Assembly: GCF_008801605.1 (NCBI RefSeq)
Contig: NZ_VZPJ01000001.1
Location: forward strand, 992,001-1,056,000
Direction: 5' to 3'
DNA: 64,000 nucleotides
Source of the DNA: Pseudomonas brassicacearum subsp. brassicacearum
GTDB taxonomy: Bacteria; Pseudomonadota; Gammaproteobacteria; Pseudomonadales; Pseudomonadaceae
The notes below the pieces were generated by a model that saw nothing but the letters and a program-made list of their open reading frames with translations, was not told where the DNA came from and ran no database searches. Made by a program: the position numbers and the translations under genes. Shown here one piece after another: positions 28,886 through 38,014 of this stretch (its first letter is position 1; every line of letters begins with the position of its first letter).

Positions 28886-30033
28886 CAGGCGACACGAGGT
28901 TTAAAGGTCATCAGCAGCAACGCCAGCAGGATCGATACGAAGATGAACCCGGCCGCCGCAAACCCGACACTGCCCAGGCCCAGGGTATCAATGACCCGGC
29001 CACCAACCATCGCCCCCAGGCCAATCCCCAGGTTGGCCCCGGCGATGTTCAACGATGCGGCAAAGGCCGGGGCCTGCGGGGCCGCCTTCATCAGCCGCAC
29101 ATGGCTGACCAGGAACAAGGCCGCCTGGGTCACGCCCCAGATGCCCATCGCCGCCGCCAGCGCCAGGGGTGAATGAATGCTCGGCACCAACGCCACCATG
29201 CCGCCGATCAGGAACAGGCAGAAGACCATCGATGCGATCAACGGATGCCGGTCCACCGCCCGACCGCCCAGGGAATTGCCCAGCAGCCCGACGGCGCCGA
29301 AGCCCATCAGGCACCAGCCCACCAGGGTGCCATCGAACCCGGCGAGGCGTTCGAGGATATCCGCCAGATAGGTGTAGGCGGTGAACATGCCACTGAACAC
29401 CAGGATCGACAACAGCACATGCCCTTGCATCAACGGGCTGCGCAGGATCTTGAATTGCGAACGAAAGCTCACCTGATGCTGGTGCAGATTGGTTTTCGGC
29501 AAGTAGATAAACAGCAGCAACGCCTTGGCGAAGGCGATGACCGCCAGGATCGCGAACGCACTGCGCCAGCCAAACGCATCGGAAATCAACGTGCCCACGG
29601 GAATGCCGAACACCGTGGCACAGACGATGCCAAAGCCGATCCGGGCGATGGCCCGCCCGGCCAACTGTGGCCCGACAATGTCCACCGCCGTTTCACTGGC
29701 CAGCGCCCAGAACACCGGCAGGCCCAGGGCCGGAATCAACCGGGCAACGGCCATCACCCAGATGTTGGGGGCGACTGCGGCGAGCATGTTGGCCAGGCCG
29801 AACATCACCAGCACACTGATAAACAACTTGCGCCGTTCAAAACGGGCGAACCAGGCCGTCAGGAATGGCCCGAACGCCGCCACCGTAAACGCGAACAACG
29901 TCACCAGCAGCCCGGCCTGGGGGATGCTGACCTGCAAGTCGCGGGCGATAGAGGGCAACAGGCCAACGATGACGAATTCCGTGGTCAGCACCGTAAAACC
30001 GGCGGCCGACAACAGAAAAATGGGTAACAACAT
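28882..30033 (-). CDS. MFS transporter, AraJ/DHA1 type
   Basis: 383 residues from ATG 30033 (MLLPIFLLSAAGFTVLTTEF) with GGAG ahead; the longer frame adds an unlikely hydrophilic tail. Twelve hydrophobic helices are visible. The TEFVIVGLLPSIARDL start and the ARFERRKLF motif between helices 2 and 3 place it among the drug/sugar exporters near AraJ. It should act as a proton-driven exporter in the inner membrane. The substrate is unknown. Confidence 0.85.
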   Translation of the reverse strand: MLLPIFLLSAAGFTVLTTEFVIVGLLPSIARDLQVSIPQAGLLVTLFAFTVAAFGPFLTAWFARFERRKLFISVLVMFGLANMLAAVAPNIWVMAVARLIPALGLPVFWALASETAVDIVGPQLAGRAIARIGFGIVCATVFGIPVGTLISDAFGWRSAFAILAVIAFAKALLLFIYLPKTNLHQHQVSFRSQFKILRSPLMQGHVLLSILVFSGMFTAYTYLADILERLAGFDGTLVGWCLMGFGAVGLLGNSLGGRAVDRHPLIASMVFCLFLIGGMVALVPSIHSPLALAAAMGIWGVTQAALFLVSHVRLMKAAPQAPAFAASLNIAGANLGIGLGAMVGGRVIDTLGLGSVGFAAAGFIFVSILLALLLMTFKPRVAC

Positions 30034-30316
30034 GCAGAACTCCAGCGAAACGACGACACCAGCGTCAGCCCGTGGGCTCGCTGGCGGATATAGAAAGGTG
30101 ATGAAGGCAAAGCCTAACAGAATGCGTCCACCAGACAAAACGCGCTTGAACACCCGAGTGACGGATCGTCACAGGTCCGTCAGATTTTTCATCGGGCTGT
30201 GATAAAGTCCGCGGCCTGCAAAACGCCGTACTTTTCTCACGGTCCGCTCATGTGGCCTGCCCGCTTGTTGCCCTGACTCGTCGACCGTCGCACACAATAA
30301 AATCAGAGATGCCGCT

Positions 30317-31549
30317 ATGACAGCTTCGTCCGTTACCCCTATGCAACGCCTCAAACGCACCAGCCTGGTGACGCAAATCGTCATCGGCCTGATCGCCGGT
30401 ATCGTCCTGGCTTGGCTGGCGCCCGACGTGGCCAAGTCCACCGCATTCATCGGCAAGGTCTTCGTGTCCGCGCTCAAGGCCGTGGCGCCGATCCTGGTGT
30501 TCGTGCTGGTCATGGCTTCGATCGCCAACCATAAGCATGGCCAGGAAACCCATATCCGGCCGATTTTGTTCCTCTACCTGCTGGGCACTTTCGCCGCCGC
30601 AGTGGTCGCGGTGGTTGCCAGCACGCTGTTTCCGTCCAGCCTCGTGCTGTCGACCCAAGACGTCGCAGTCACGGCGCCCGGTGGCATCAGCGAGGTGCTG
30701 CAAAGCCTCCTGCTGAGCGTGGTGGATAACCCGGTCCGGGCGCTGATGGACGGTAACTTCATAGGCATCCTGGCCTGGGCTATCGGCATGGGCATCGCCA
30801 TTCGTCATGCTGGCCAGACCACCCGTACCGTGCTCGAAGACCTGTCCAACGGCGTGACCGTGATCGTGCGCCTGGTGATCCGCTTCGCCCCACTGGGGAT
30901 CTTCGGCCTGGTCGCCTCGACCCTGGCAACCTCCGGTTTCGGCGCCCTGCTCGGCTACCTGCACCTGCTCACCGTACTGATTGGCTGCATGCTGTTCGTG
31001 GCATTGGTGGTCAACCCGCTCATCGTGTTCTGGAAACTGCGTCGCAATCCCTACCCGCTGGTGTTCACCTGCCTGCGCGAGAGTGGTATCACGGCGTTTT
31101 TCACCCGCAGCTCGGCGGCAAACATTCCGGTGAACCTGGAACTGAGCAAACGCCTGGGCCTGCACGAAGACACCTATTCGGTGTCGATCCCACTGGGCGC
31201 GACCATCAACATGGCGGGCGCCGCCATTACCATCACCGTGCTGACCCTGGCGGCCGTGCATACCCTGGGTATCGCAGTGGATATGCCAACGGCCGTGCTG
31301 CTGAGCGTTGTCGCGGCGATTTGCGCGTGCGGCGCATCCGGGGTGGCCGGCGGTTCGCTGTTGCTGATTCCCCTGGCATGCAGCCTGTTTGGCATTCCCA
31401 GCGAAATCGCCATGCAAGTGGTCGCGGTGGGTTTCATCATCGGTGTCCTGCAGGACTCGGCGGAGACGGCGTTGAACTCGTCTACGGATGTGCTGTTCAC
31501 AGCGGCCGCATGCCTGGGTGAGGAAGAGAAGCTCGCGCGTACGGCGTAA
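30317..31549 (+). CDS. sstT: Sodium:serine/threonine symporter
   Basis: 410 residues of the DAACS (glutamate transporter) fold. KTGRTSLVTQ-like start, [21 protein letters not shown], then the two re-entrant loops: [19 protein letters not shown] (HP1 serine-rich tip at about 258) and [17 protein letters not shown] (HP2). SstT imports serine and threonine with Na+. The [13 protein letters not shown] sequence is the SstT version, as opposed to the TxSSxA of glutamate carriers. A REP pair follows. Confidence 0.92.
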   Translation: MTASSVTPMQRLKRTSLVTQIVIGLIAGIVLAWLAPDVAKSTAFIGKVFVSALKAVAPILVFVLVMASIANHKHGQETHIRPILFLYLLGTFAAAVVAVVASTLFPSSLVLSTQDVAVTAPGGISEVLQSLLLSVVDNPVRALMDGNFIGILAWAIGMGIAIRHAGQTTRTVLEDLSNGVTVIVRLVIRFAPLGIFGLVASTLATSGFGALLGYLHLLTVLIGCMLFVALVVNPLIVFWKLRRNPYPLVFTCLRESGITAFFTRSSAANIPVNLELSKRLGLHEDTYSVSIPLGATINMAGAAITITVLTLAAVHTLGIAVDMPTAVLLSVVAAICACGASGVAGGSLLLIPLACSLFGIPSEIAMQVVAVGFIIGVLQDSAETALNSSTDVLFTAAACLGEEEKLARTA

Positions 31550-31572
31550 CAGTTGCGGTGGCTGTTCGGTCC

Positions 31573-31676
31573 CTATCGCGAGCAAGCTCGCTCCCACAGG
31601 GGATGTGTTGTGTAGCAGCTATTGTGTGAGCGCCACTGCCCCCTGTGGGAGCGAGCTTGCTCGCGATAGCGGCGGT
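31573..31676. repeat. REP pair, opposite orientation
   Basis: CTATCGCGAGCAAGCTCGCT at the left and GTGGGAGCGAGCTTGCTCGC at the right: compared with 6073 and 23977 the two units are swapped (tail-to-tail), about 42 bases apart. It lies between sstT and the DUF1993 gene. Confidence 0.9.
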
Positions 31677-31706
31677 ACATCCGCCGAGGATGTGCCAGTC
31701 AGCCAC

Positions 31707-31746
31707 AAAAAAGCCCGGGAACGGCCCACACCGTCCCGGGCTTTTT
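31707..31746 (-). terminator. Bidirectional terminator after the DUF1993 gene
   Basis: AAAAAAGCCCGGGA ... CGTCCCGGGCTTTTT: a long stem with A/T runs on both sides, serving the DUF1993 gene on the minus strand and possibly sstT on the plus. Confidence 0.85.
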
Positions 31747-31759
31747 CATGCCTGCGGGG

Positions 31760-32269
31760 TTAGAACGCGCCCATGTAGTCGCGCTTACCCACTTCCACGC
31801 CATTGTGGCGCAGCAAGGCATAGGTGGTGGTGACGTGGAAGAAGAACTGTGGCAGGCCGTAGGTCAGCAGGTAGTTCTGGCCGCTGAAGCGTTTTTCCTT
31901 CGGCGTGCCCGGACGGGTGACGATTTCGATGCCTTCCTTGCCATCGATCTGCTCAGGGCGGATACCGTCGATGAAGGCCAAGACCTTGGCGATCAAGGCT
32001 TGCAGCTCGGCGAACGTGGTCTCGCTGTCCTCATACTTCGGCACTTCGATCTCGGCCAGGCGTGCAGACACACCTTTAGCGAAGTCCACCGCGATCTGCA
32101 CCTGGCGCACCAGTGGGAACATGTCCGGGTACAGGCGAGCTTGCAGGAAGGCGTTCGGGTCGATGTTCTTCGCGGTGGCGTGGGCTTCGGCCTTGTTCAG
32201 AACGTCGCTCAACGCGTTGAGCATCTGCTTGAAAACCGGGACGGAAGCGGCGTACAGGGAAATAGTCAT
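31760..32269 (-). CDS. DUF1993 family protein
   Basis: 169 residues. All-helical with the DinB-like plan of the DUF1993 family: SLYAASVPVFKQMLNALSDV, then ARLYPDMFPLVRQVQIAVDFAKG (about 44-66), FAELQALIAKVLAFID and a closing FFFHVTTTYALLRHNGVEVGK (about 144-164) with the His of the family. Cytoplasmic, no signal peptide. Function unproven; DinB relatives bind metal or act as thiol transferases. Confidence 0.9.
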   Translation of the reverse strand: MTISLYAASVPVFKQMLNALSDVLNKAEAHATAKNIDPNAFLQARLYPDMFPLVRQVQIAVDFAKGVSARLAEIEVPKYEDSETTFAELQALIAKVLAFIDGIRPEQIDGKEGIEIVTRPGTPKEKRFSGQNYLLTYGLPQFFFHVTTTYALLRHNGVEVGKRDYMGAF

Positions 32270-32399
32270 GGCGATCTCATGCAGGTGGCAGGAAAGAATG
32301 AATCAAACGGCTGCGATTATAGCCACGGCTTGTTGCACAGCTTGTCTTTTATTGCGCAAGGATTAGGCTAGGCGGCTTCCACAGCATAGGGAACGCGCG

Positions 32400-33047
32400 A
32401 TGAGCATCGAAGAACAAAGCCAGGCTGAAGAACCACGGCTCAATAGCACGGAAATCCGCATCCTCGGCACGCTGGTCGAGAAGCAGGCCACCAACCCCGA
32501 GACCTACCCGCTGACGCTCAACGCCCTGGTCCTGGCCTGCAACCAGAAAACCAGCCGCGAACCGGTGATGAACCTCAATCCGGGCCAGGTCGGCCAGAGC
32601 CTGCGGGCACTGGAAGGTCGCGGCTTTACCAAACTGGTGATGGGCAGCCGCGCCGACCGCTGGGAACATCGGGTCGACAAAGCCCTGGAGCTGGTACCGG
32701 CCCAAGTGATCCTGATGGGCCTGCTGTTCCTGCGTGGCCCGCAAACCGTCAATGAGCTACTGACCCGCAGCGGTCGGATGCACGACTTCGAAGACGCCGA
32801 ACAAGTGGTGCACCAGCTTGAACGCCTGATCGCCCGGGGGCTGGCGCTGCTGGTGCCACGCCAGGCCGGCCAGCGCGAAGACCGCTATGTGCACGCCATG
32901 GGCGACCCGGCGGACATCGAGGCGATTCTCGCCGCCCGCCAGCACCCGGTGGAGCGTGGAGCCGGCGGCGCTGTCTCGCTGGAGCGCATCGAAGAACTCG
33001 AAGCGCGGATCGCGGCCCTGGAAGAACGCCTGTCGCGGCTGGAATAG
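32400..33047 (+). CDS. yceH: YceH family protein (DUF480)
   Basis: 215 residues. [21 protein letters not shown] (15-35) and [21 protein letters not shown] are the DUF480 signature. The protein folds as two winged-helix domains; a C-terminal coiled coil ([22 protein letters not shown], from about residue 194) may drive dimer formation. The role is unknown. It is convergent with the SdhL-like gene, six bases apart. Confidence 0.92.
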   Translation: MSIEEQSQAEEPRLNSTEIRILGTLVEKQATNPETYPLTLNALVLACNQKTSREPVMNLNPGQVGQSLRALEGRGFTKLVMGSRADRWEHRVDKALELVPAQVILMGLLFLRGPQTVNELLTRSGRMHDFEDAEQVVHQLERLIARGLALLVPRQAGQREDRYVHAMGDPADIEAILAARQHPVERGAGGAVSLERIEELEARIAALEERLSRLE

Positions 33048-33053
33048 CAGCGC

Positions 33054-33875
33054 CTACGCCAACCGGGCGAAGGCCACGGCTTTTTCGAATTGCTCCAGGT
33101 TGGGCCGCACGCCGGTGTACAGCACGAACTGCTCCAGTGCCTGGATCGCAATGACTTCCAGCCCGGTGATGACCCGCTTGCCTTCGGCCCTGGCGCGCAC
33201 GATCAGCGGCGTTTCCGACGGGATCGCCACGACATCGAACACAGTTTCGGCCGCGACGATGGTCTCGGGCTCAAACGCCAACTGGTCGGCTTCCGGCCCC
33301 CCGGTCATGCCGATCGGCGTGACGTTGATCAGCATCTGTGGCCGCCGGGTACCCAGGTCAGCTTGCCATTCATACCCCAGGGACTCGGCCAGGGCTCGCC
33401 CGGCGGCTTCATTGCGGGCAACGATCAGCCCGTTCTTGTAACCCCCATCGCGCAAGGCACTGGCCACAGCCTTGGCCATGCCGCCGCTGCCGCGCAAGGC
33501 AAAGGTCGAGTCCTTGGGCACCGCGTGGCTTTGCAACAACTGGGCGATGGCGATGTAGTCGGTGTTGTAGGCTTTCAGATGGCCATTGGTATTGACGATG
33601 GTGTTGATGGACTGGATCGCCGCGGCGGAAGGATCCAGCTCATCCACCAGGGCAATGCAGGCTTCCTTGAACGGCATCGACACGCCGCATCCACGAATTC
33701 CCAGGGCACGGATACCGCCCACTGCTCCAGGCAGGTCCCGGCTGCTGAACGCCTTGTAATAGAAATTCAGGCCCAATTGTTCATACAGGTGATTATGAAA
33801 GCGCAGGCCGAAGTTTCCGGGACGCCCCGATAGCGACATGCACAGTTGGGTGTCTTTGTTGGGATTGATCTGCAT
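33054..33875 (-). CDS. Shikimate dehydrogenase-like protein, SdhL/HI0607 type
   Basis: 273 residues from ATG 33875, which has AGGAG ahead. DTQLCMSLSGRPGNFGLRFHN opens the substrate domain and VSMPFKEAC carries the conserved Lys. YNTDYIAI holds the catalytic Asp. The GSGGMAKAVASAL segment is the nucleotide-binding loop (Gly-Ser-Gly-Gly instead of GAGGA). This matches the SdhL branch known from Haemophilus HI0607, which reduces shikimate slowly and may have another substrate. It is probably not the biosynthetic AroE of the cell. Confidence 0.9.
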   Translation of the reverse strand: MQINPNKDTQLCMSLSGRPGNFGLRFHNHLYEQLGLNFYYKAFSSRDLPGAVGGIRALGIRGCGVSMPFKEACIALVDELDPSAAAIQSINTIVNTNGHLKAYNTDYIAIAQLLQSHAVPKDSTFALRGSGGMAKAVASALRDGGYKNGLIVARNEAAGRALAESLGYEWQADLGTRRPQMLINVTPIGMTGGPEADQLAFEPETIVAAETVFDVVAIPSETPLIVRARAEGKRVITGLEVIAIQALEQFVLYTGVRPNLEQFEKAVAFARLA

Positions 33876-34137
33876 GCGTGTCTCCTTGCAATTCACTTTC
33901 GGACAGACGGAATCACCGCTGCGAAAGGTTTTATTCGATGATGATACCGCCAGCCCCGACCCGGTCTCAGGCCCCTGGATGACGCGGCGCGGTAAGGAAA
34001 AGCGCTACAGACCTTACACAATATTTACCCAACGGCGTCGCAAATCCTGAGAAAATCGTTGTCAGAGCAAGTATCCCCGCGACCCTCATCGGGTCTGTTA
34101 CAGACCACAGGCGCCGGGGCCGAAACGAGGAACAGCC

Positions 34138-34491
34138 ATGAATCGTAGACTTCCCATCATCGCCCTGCTCATGGGGGCACTCGCGGTCACCGGCCAGGCA
34201 TCCGCCCACGGTCGTGGTGGTTGGGAGGGGCCCGCAGTGTTTGGCGCAATCGTCGGTTCGGCCATCGTTGGCTCGGCCCTCATCAACCGTGATCGGCCGG
34301 TGTATGTGCAGCAACAACCGGTCTACTACCAACCGCAGCCGGTCTATGTGCAGCAACCACCGCCGGTCTACTACCAGCCACAGCCGGTGTATGTAGAGCA
34401 ACCGATCTACTATCGCCCAGCGCCGGTGTATTACGGGCCACCACGGGGCTACTACTATGGCCCGCCTCGTGGTCATTACGGTCGCTGGTAA
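34138..34491 (+). CDS. Exported Tyr/Pro/Val-rich repeat protein
   Basis: 117 residues. Signal peptide to about 23 (LPIIALLMGALAVTGQASAHG). A glycine/alanine segment (FGAIVGSAIVGSALI) follows that could insert into a membrane. Residues 52-117 are low complexity: repeats of PVYYQPQPVYVQQ, ending with GPPRGYYYGPPRGHYGRW. Such proteins are found in pseudomonads as small envelope or surface proteins of unknown role. A strong terminator follows. Confidence 0.8.
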   Translation: MNRRLPIIALLMGALAVTGQASAHGRGGWEGPAVFGAIVGSAIVGSALINRDRPVYVQQQPVYYQPQPVYVQQPPPVYYQPQPVYVEQPIYYRPAPVYYGPPRGYYYGPPRGHYGRW

Positions 34492-34508
34492 TCAGCTTCC
34501 CGGGTGGC

Positions 34509-34545
34509 AAAAAAAAGCCTGTGATCAATGATCACAGGCTTTTTC
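34509..34545 (+). terminator. Bidirectional rho-independent terminator
   Basis: AAAAAAGCCTGTGATCA-at-TGATCACAGGCTTTTT, a nearly loop-less perfect stem with runs on both sides. It serves the repeat protein (+) and the convergent purine permease (-). Confidence 0.9.
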
Positions 34546-34566
34546 ATATTCGCCACAGTGTAATTG

Positions 34567-36087
34567 TCAGACGTGCTCGCTGCTTTTCAAACGGACCGGC
34601 GCATGCTCCGCCGCCCCGTGAACAGGCTCAGTCACCACGGGAATCTCGTTGCCATCGCAGTCGTGCAGCTTGCCATCGCTGAAGTAATCACCTTCACGAA
34701 GCGCCGCCAGGTCCTGGTAGCGCAACACTCGCTCGGTGCCGGCGGCGAAAACCGACTGCTGGTCGGAGTTACCGGCGGTGAAGTGGTTGAACGCCAGGTT
34801 CAGCGCGATCGCCATGATTGCCGAAGAACTGATGCCCGAATGAAAGATGGTCTCGAACCAGCTCGGGAAATGGTCATAGAAGTTCGGTGCAGCGATGGGA
34901 ATCATGCCAAAACCAATGGAAGTGGCGACGATGATCAGGTTGACGTTGTTGCGGTAGTCGACTTTGGACAGCGTGCGGATGCCACTGGCAGCCACCGTGC
35001 CGAACAGCACGATACCAGCACCGCCCAGTACCGAGGTCGGCACCGCTGCGATCACCCGGCCCATGAACGGCAGCAGGCCGAGCACCACCAGGAAGACCCC
35101 GCCGGTCGCCACCACGAAACGGCTCTTGATCCCGGTCACCGCCACCAGCCCGACGTTCTGGGCAAAGGCACTCTGGGTGAAGGAACCGAAGATCGGCGCG
35201 ATCATGCTCGACAGCATGTCGGCCCGCAAGCCGTTGCCCAGGCGCCTGGAGTCGACTTTGGTGTCGATGATCTCGCCCACCGCCAGGATGTCGGCGGAGG
35301 TTTCCACCAAGGTCACCATGATCACGATGCACATCGACAGGATGGCGGCGATGTGGAAAGTCGGCATGCCGAAATGGAACGGTGTCGGGAAGCCGAACAT
35401 CGGGCCCTGGCCGACCGATGAAAAGTCCGCCATGCCGAGGAACACAGCGATGACGGTACCAATCACCATCGCCAACAGAATCGACAACCGCGAAATGGTT
35501 GCGTTACCCATTTTGCTCAGCAGGAGCACCAGCACAAGGGTCACTGCGGCCAGGCCGATGTTGGCCATGCTGCCGAAATCAGCGGCATGGCTGTTGCCCC
35601 CCATGGCCCAGCGCGCCGCCACCGGCATCAGGGTCAGGCCGATGGTGGTGATCACGATGCCGGTGACCAGTGGCGGAAAGAACCGGGTGATGCGTGAAAA
35701 CACCGGGGTAATCAGCAAACCAATCAGGGACGCGGCGATCACCGCGCCAAGGATGGCTTGAAAGCCGCCTTCCCCGCCGCTGCCGACAATCGCCACCATC
35801 GTCGCCACGCCCGAGAACGATACGCCTTGCACCAAGGGCAGTTGGCAGCCGAAAAACGGCAGGCCGAGGGTTTGCAGCAACGTTGCCAAGCCCCCCGCGA
35901 ACAATGACGCGGCAATCAACAGACCGATGTCCGCGGGCGAGAGCCCGGCCGCCTGGCCGATGATCAATGGCACGGCGACGATGCCACCGTACATGGTCAA
36001 CACATGTTGCAGGCCGTAAGCCATATTCGCGCCGACGCCAAGGTTTTCGTCCTCGGGCCGTGGGAGTGAAACATGGGGCGTTTTCAT
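34567..36087 (-). CDS. NCS2 family purine (xanthine/urate) permease
   Basis: 506 residues with about 14 hydrophobic segments. AYGLQHVLTMYGGIVAVPLI (about 23-42) and the NCS2 signature QNVGLVAVTGIKSRFVVATGG (about 313-333), with QSAFAQN before it, put it among nucleobase-ascorbate transporters. The xanthine/urate branch (XanP, UacT, PucK) is suggested by length and the LVETSADILAVGEII segment. Driven by H+. A palindromic operator candidate lies upstream (36155-36168). Confidence 0.87.
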   Translation of the reverse strand: MKTPHVSLPRPEDENLGVGANMAYGLQHVLTMYGGIVAVPLIIGQAAGLSPADIGLLIAASLFAGGLATLLQTLGLPFFGCQLPLVQGVSFSGVATMVAIVGSGGEGGFQAILGAVIAASLIGLLITPVFSRITRFFPPLVTGIVITTIGLTLMPVAARWAMGGNSHAADFGSMANIGLAAVTLVLVLLLSKMGNATISRLSILLAMVIGTVIAVFLGMADFSSVGQGPMFGFPTPFHFGMPTFHIAAILSMCIVIMVTLVETSADILAVGEIIDTKVDSRRLGNGLRADMLSSMIAPIFGSFTQSAFAQNVGLVAVTGIKSRFVVATGGVFLVVLGLLPFMGRVIAAVPTSVLGGAGIVLFGTVAASGIRTLSKVDYRNNVNLIIVATSIGFGMIPIAAPNFYDHFPSWFETIFHSGISSSAIMAIALNLAFNHFTAGNSDQQSVFAAGTERVLRYQDLAALREGDYFSDGKLHDCDGNEIPVVTEPVHGAAEHAPVRLKSSEHV

Positions 36088-36154
36088 GGTTCGGGGATTC
36101 CCTGTTTTTTGTTATGGGCACACTGTATTCAAAACTCAGGACAAATGTCCATAG

Positions 36155-36168
36155 AGTTGTATACAACT
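36155..36168 (-). promoter_or_regulatory. Operator-like palindrome upstream of the purine permease
   Basis: AGTTGTATACAACT, a perfect 14-base palindrome about 68 bases upstream of the permease start. The TTGTATACAA type is seen at targets of GntR/FadR-family regulators of purine or amino-acid use; the regulator is not in this window. Confidence 0.5.
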
Positions 36169-36210
36169 TGTTGCCATACGCAGGAACAGGCTCCCCGGCC
36201 AACAGCCTTT

Positions 36211-37035
36211 TTATGGCTGGAGCAACCCCACGATCGCCGGCCGCAACAGCTCGCGCGGCGGTACGCGCAGGCCAAACTCTTGTTCGAGCAAGTCGATCAA
36301 CTCATCGGCATCGGCGATCACCCGGCGCTCGCTCTCCTGCCCTATCCGGTGCACCGCATAGCTGTTGCCGTTCAGGGTCTTGCGCAACCCGTCACCGGTA
36401 CGCGCGACCATCAACCGGCCCATGAACGGCGATTCCGGGTGACTGCTGACGTACCAATTACCGAGGGTGTAGTCGATGTCTTCCTGGCGTTGCAGATCGA
36501 ACAGGTACATCGGCCGCCATTCGTCGGCGACGTTGGCGCGCAACATATAACCGTCCGCATGGGTTTCGATGCGGTACGGCTCATGGGGCGTTGCTTGGGC
36601 TTCACGGCTGTCCAGCAACAACGGCGCAGTGGGCACCATGCCACCAAAGCCGACGTCAGTGATGTAGCGCACGCCGTCGAACGTCACCAGGCTCAGCCGG
36701 TGGGTCCGGGCAGCCCAAGAGCCTTCAGGCGCGTTCATCACCACGCGCCCGGTGATGCCGCGGGCGTCGAAACCCAACTCCAGCAACAGCGCCAAAAACA
36801 GTTGGTTGAGTTCATAGCAATAGCCACCGCGCCCCTGTTCGAACACTTTTCGTTCGACCGATTCAAGGTCGACGGGCACGGGCTGACGCAGCAAGGTCGA
36901 CAGGGTTTCAAAAGGGAATTCGGCGGTATGGCGCTGTTGCAGTTGGCGCAACGTGTCGAGGGTCGGCGCTGGGGGGGCGTCGAAACCCAGGCGCCGCAGA
37001 TAGCGGGCCGTGTCGCTCAGTTGGGGGTGACTCAT
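36211..37035 (-). CDS. nat: Arylamine N-acetyltransferase
   Basis: 274 residues, the normal length. The Cys-His-Asp triad is complete: Cys73 in RGGYCYELN, His112 in ARTHRLSLV and Asp127 in YITDVGFGG. The enzyme moves acetyl from acetyl-CoA to aromatic amines and hydrazines through a cysteine thioester. Cytoplasmic. Acquired substrates vary; no pathway partner is next to it. Confidence 0.93.
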   Translation of the reverse strand: MSHPQLSDTARYLRRLGFDAPPAPTLDTLRQLQQRHTAEFPFETLSTLLRQPVPVDLESVERKVFEQGRGGYCYELNQLFLALLLELGFDARGITGRVVMNAPEGSWAARTHRLSLVTFDGVRYITDVGFGGMVPTAPLLLDSREAQATPHEPYRIETHADGYMLRANVADEWRPMYLFDLQRQEDIDYTLGNWYVSSHPESPFMGRLMVARTGDGLRKTLNGNSYAVHRIGQESERRVIADADELIDLLEQEFGLRVPPRELLRPAIVGLLQP

Positions 37036-37150
37036 GAGGGGTGTCCTTTTCCAGGGTCGGCGCTGCGCTCACGACAAGCGCACTGCTATTGGGCGCCAGG
37101 TATAAGGCATTCCCCTCACAGAGACAACAATCGACCGGATGCTTCCCTGG

Positions 37151-37945
37151 TCACCGCCGCTTGCGTGACGCCAGCCGGATCCAGGTGGGCGCATGGTCAC
37201 TGGGATGGGGTTGGTTCCGGACCCAGGCGTCCACGCCGGCCTCGCTCAGGTAGGCGCTGGCAGCCGGGTTGAGCAGCAGGTGATCGATGCGCAGCCCGGA
37301 GTTTTTCTGCCAGTGCTGGCGGAAATAATCCCAGAAAGTGTAGATCCGCTCGTCCGGATACAGGTGGCGCAACGAATCGGTCCAGCCCTGGTCCAGCAGC
37401 CGCTGGTAGCACGCGCGGCTTTCTGGCTGCAACAGCGCATCCTTGAGCCAGGAGCGCGGGCTGTAGATGTCCATGTCGGTGGGCACCACGTTGTAATCAC
37501 CGGCCAGCACCACGGGGTGATCGCTGGCCTGCAACCCTTGGGCGTAGTCGATCAGCCGTTCGAACCACGCCAGCTTGTAATCGAACTTCGGACCCGGTTG
37601 CGGATTGCCGTTGGGCAGGTACAGGCAGCCCACCAGCACGCCATGCACCGCCGCCTCCAGATAGCGACTGTGATTGTCGTCATCCCCACCGGGCAAGCCT
37701 CGGCGGCTCTCCAGCGGCTGCGCGTCACGGGCCAGGATCGCAACGCCGTTCCAGGACGCCTGCCCATGCCAGATCGCCCCGTACCCCACCGACTCCAGCT
37801 CCGCCGCCGGGAAATCCTTGTCCACCGCCTTGAGCTCCTGCAAACAGGCAATGTCGGGTTTTTCCCGCTCCAGCCATTCCAGCAGGTTGGGCAGCCGGGC
37901 CCGGATGCCATTGATGTTGAAGGTCGCGATCCGAAGGTTTTTCAT
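37151..37945 (-). CDS. xth: Exodeoxyribonuclease III / AP endonuclease
   Basis: 264 residues. ATFNINGIRARL opens the endonuclease-exonuclease-phosphatase fold with the metal-binding Asn. CLQELKAVD holds the catalytic Glu, GDYNVVPTDMDIYSP the DxN motif, and RIDHLLLN / SDHAPTWI complete the active site. It removes abasic sites and 3' blocking groups in base-excision repair. The gene ends 115 bases from the acetyltransferase start. Confidence 0.95.
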   Translation of the reverse strand: MKNLRIATFNINGIRARLPNLLEWLEREKPDIACLQELKAVDKDFPAAELESVGYGAIWHGQASWNGVAILARDAQPLESRRGLPGGDDDNHSRYLEAAVHGVLVGCLYLPNGNPQPGPKFDYKLAWFERLIDYAQGLQASDHPVVLAGDYNVVPTDMDIYSPRSWLKDALLQPESRACYQRLLDQGWTDSLRHLYPDERIYTFWDYFRQHWQKNSGLRIDHLLLNPAASAYLSEAGVDAWVRNQPHPSDHAPTWIRLASRKRR

Positions 37946-38014
37946 AGCGCCAGAACTCGAAATGCCAAGTCACAGTTGTGACCGACAACCGGACTGGGTG
38001 GTTGCAACAGGTTT

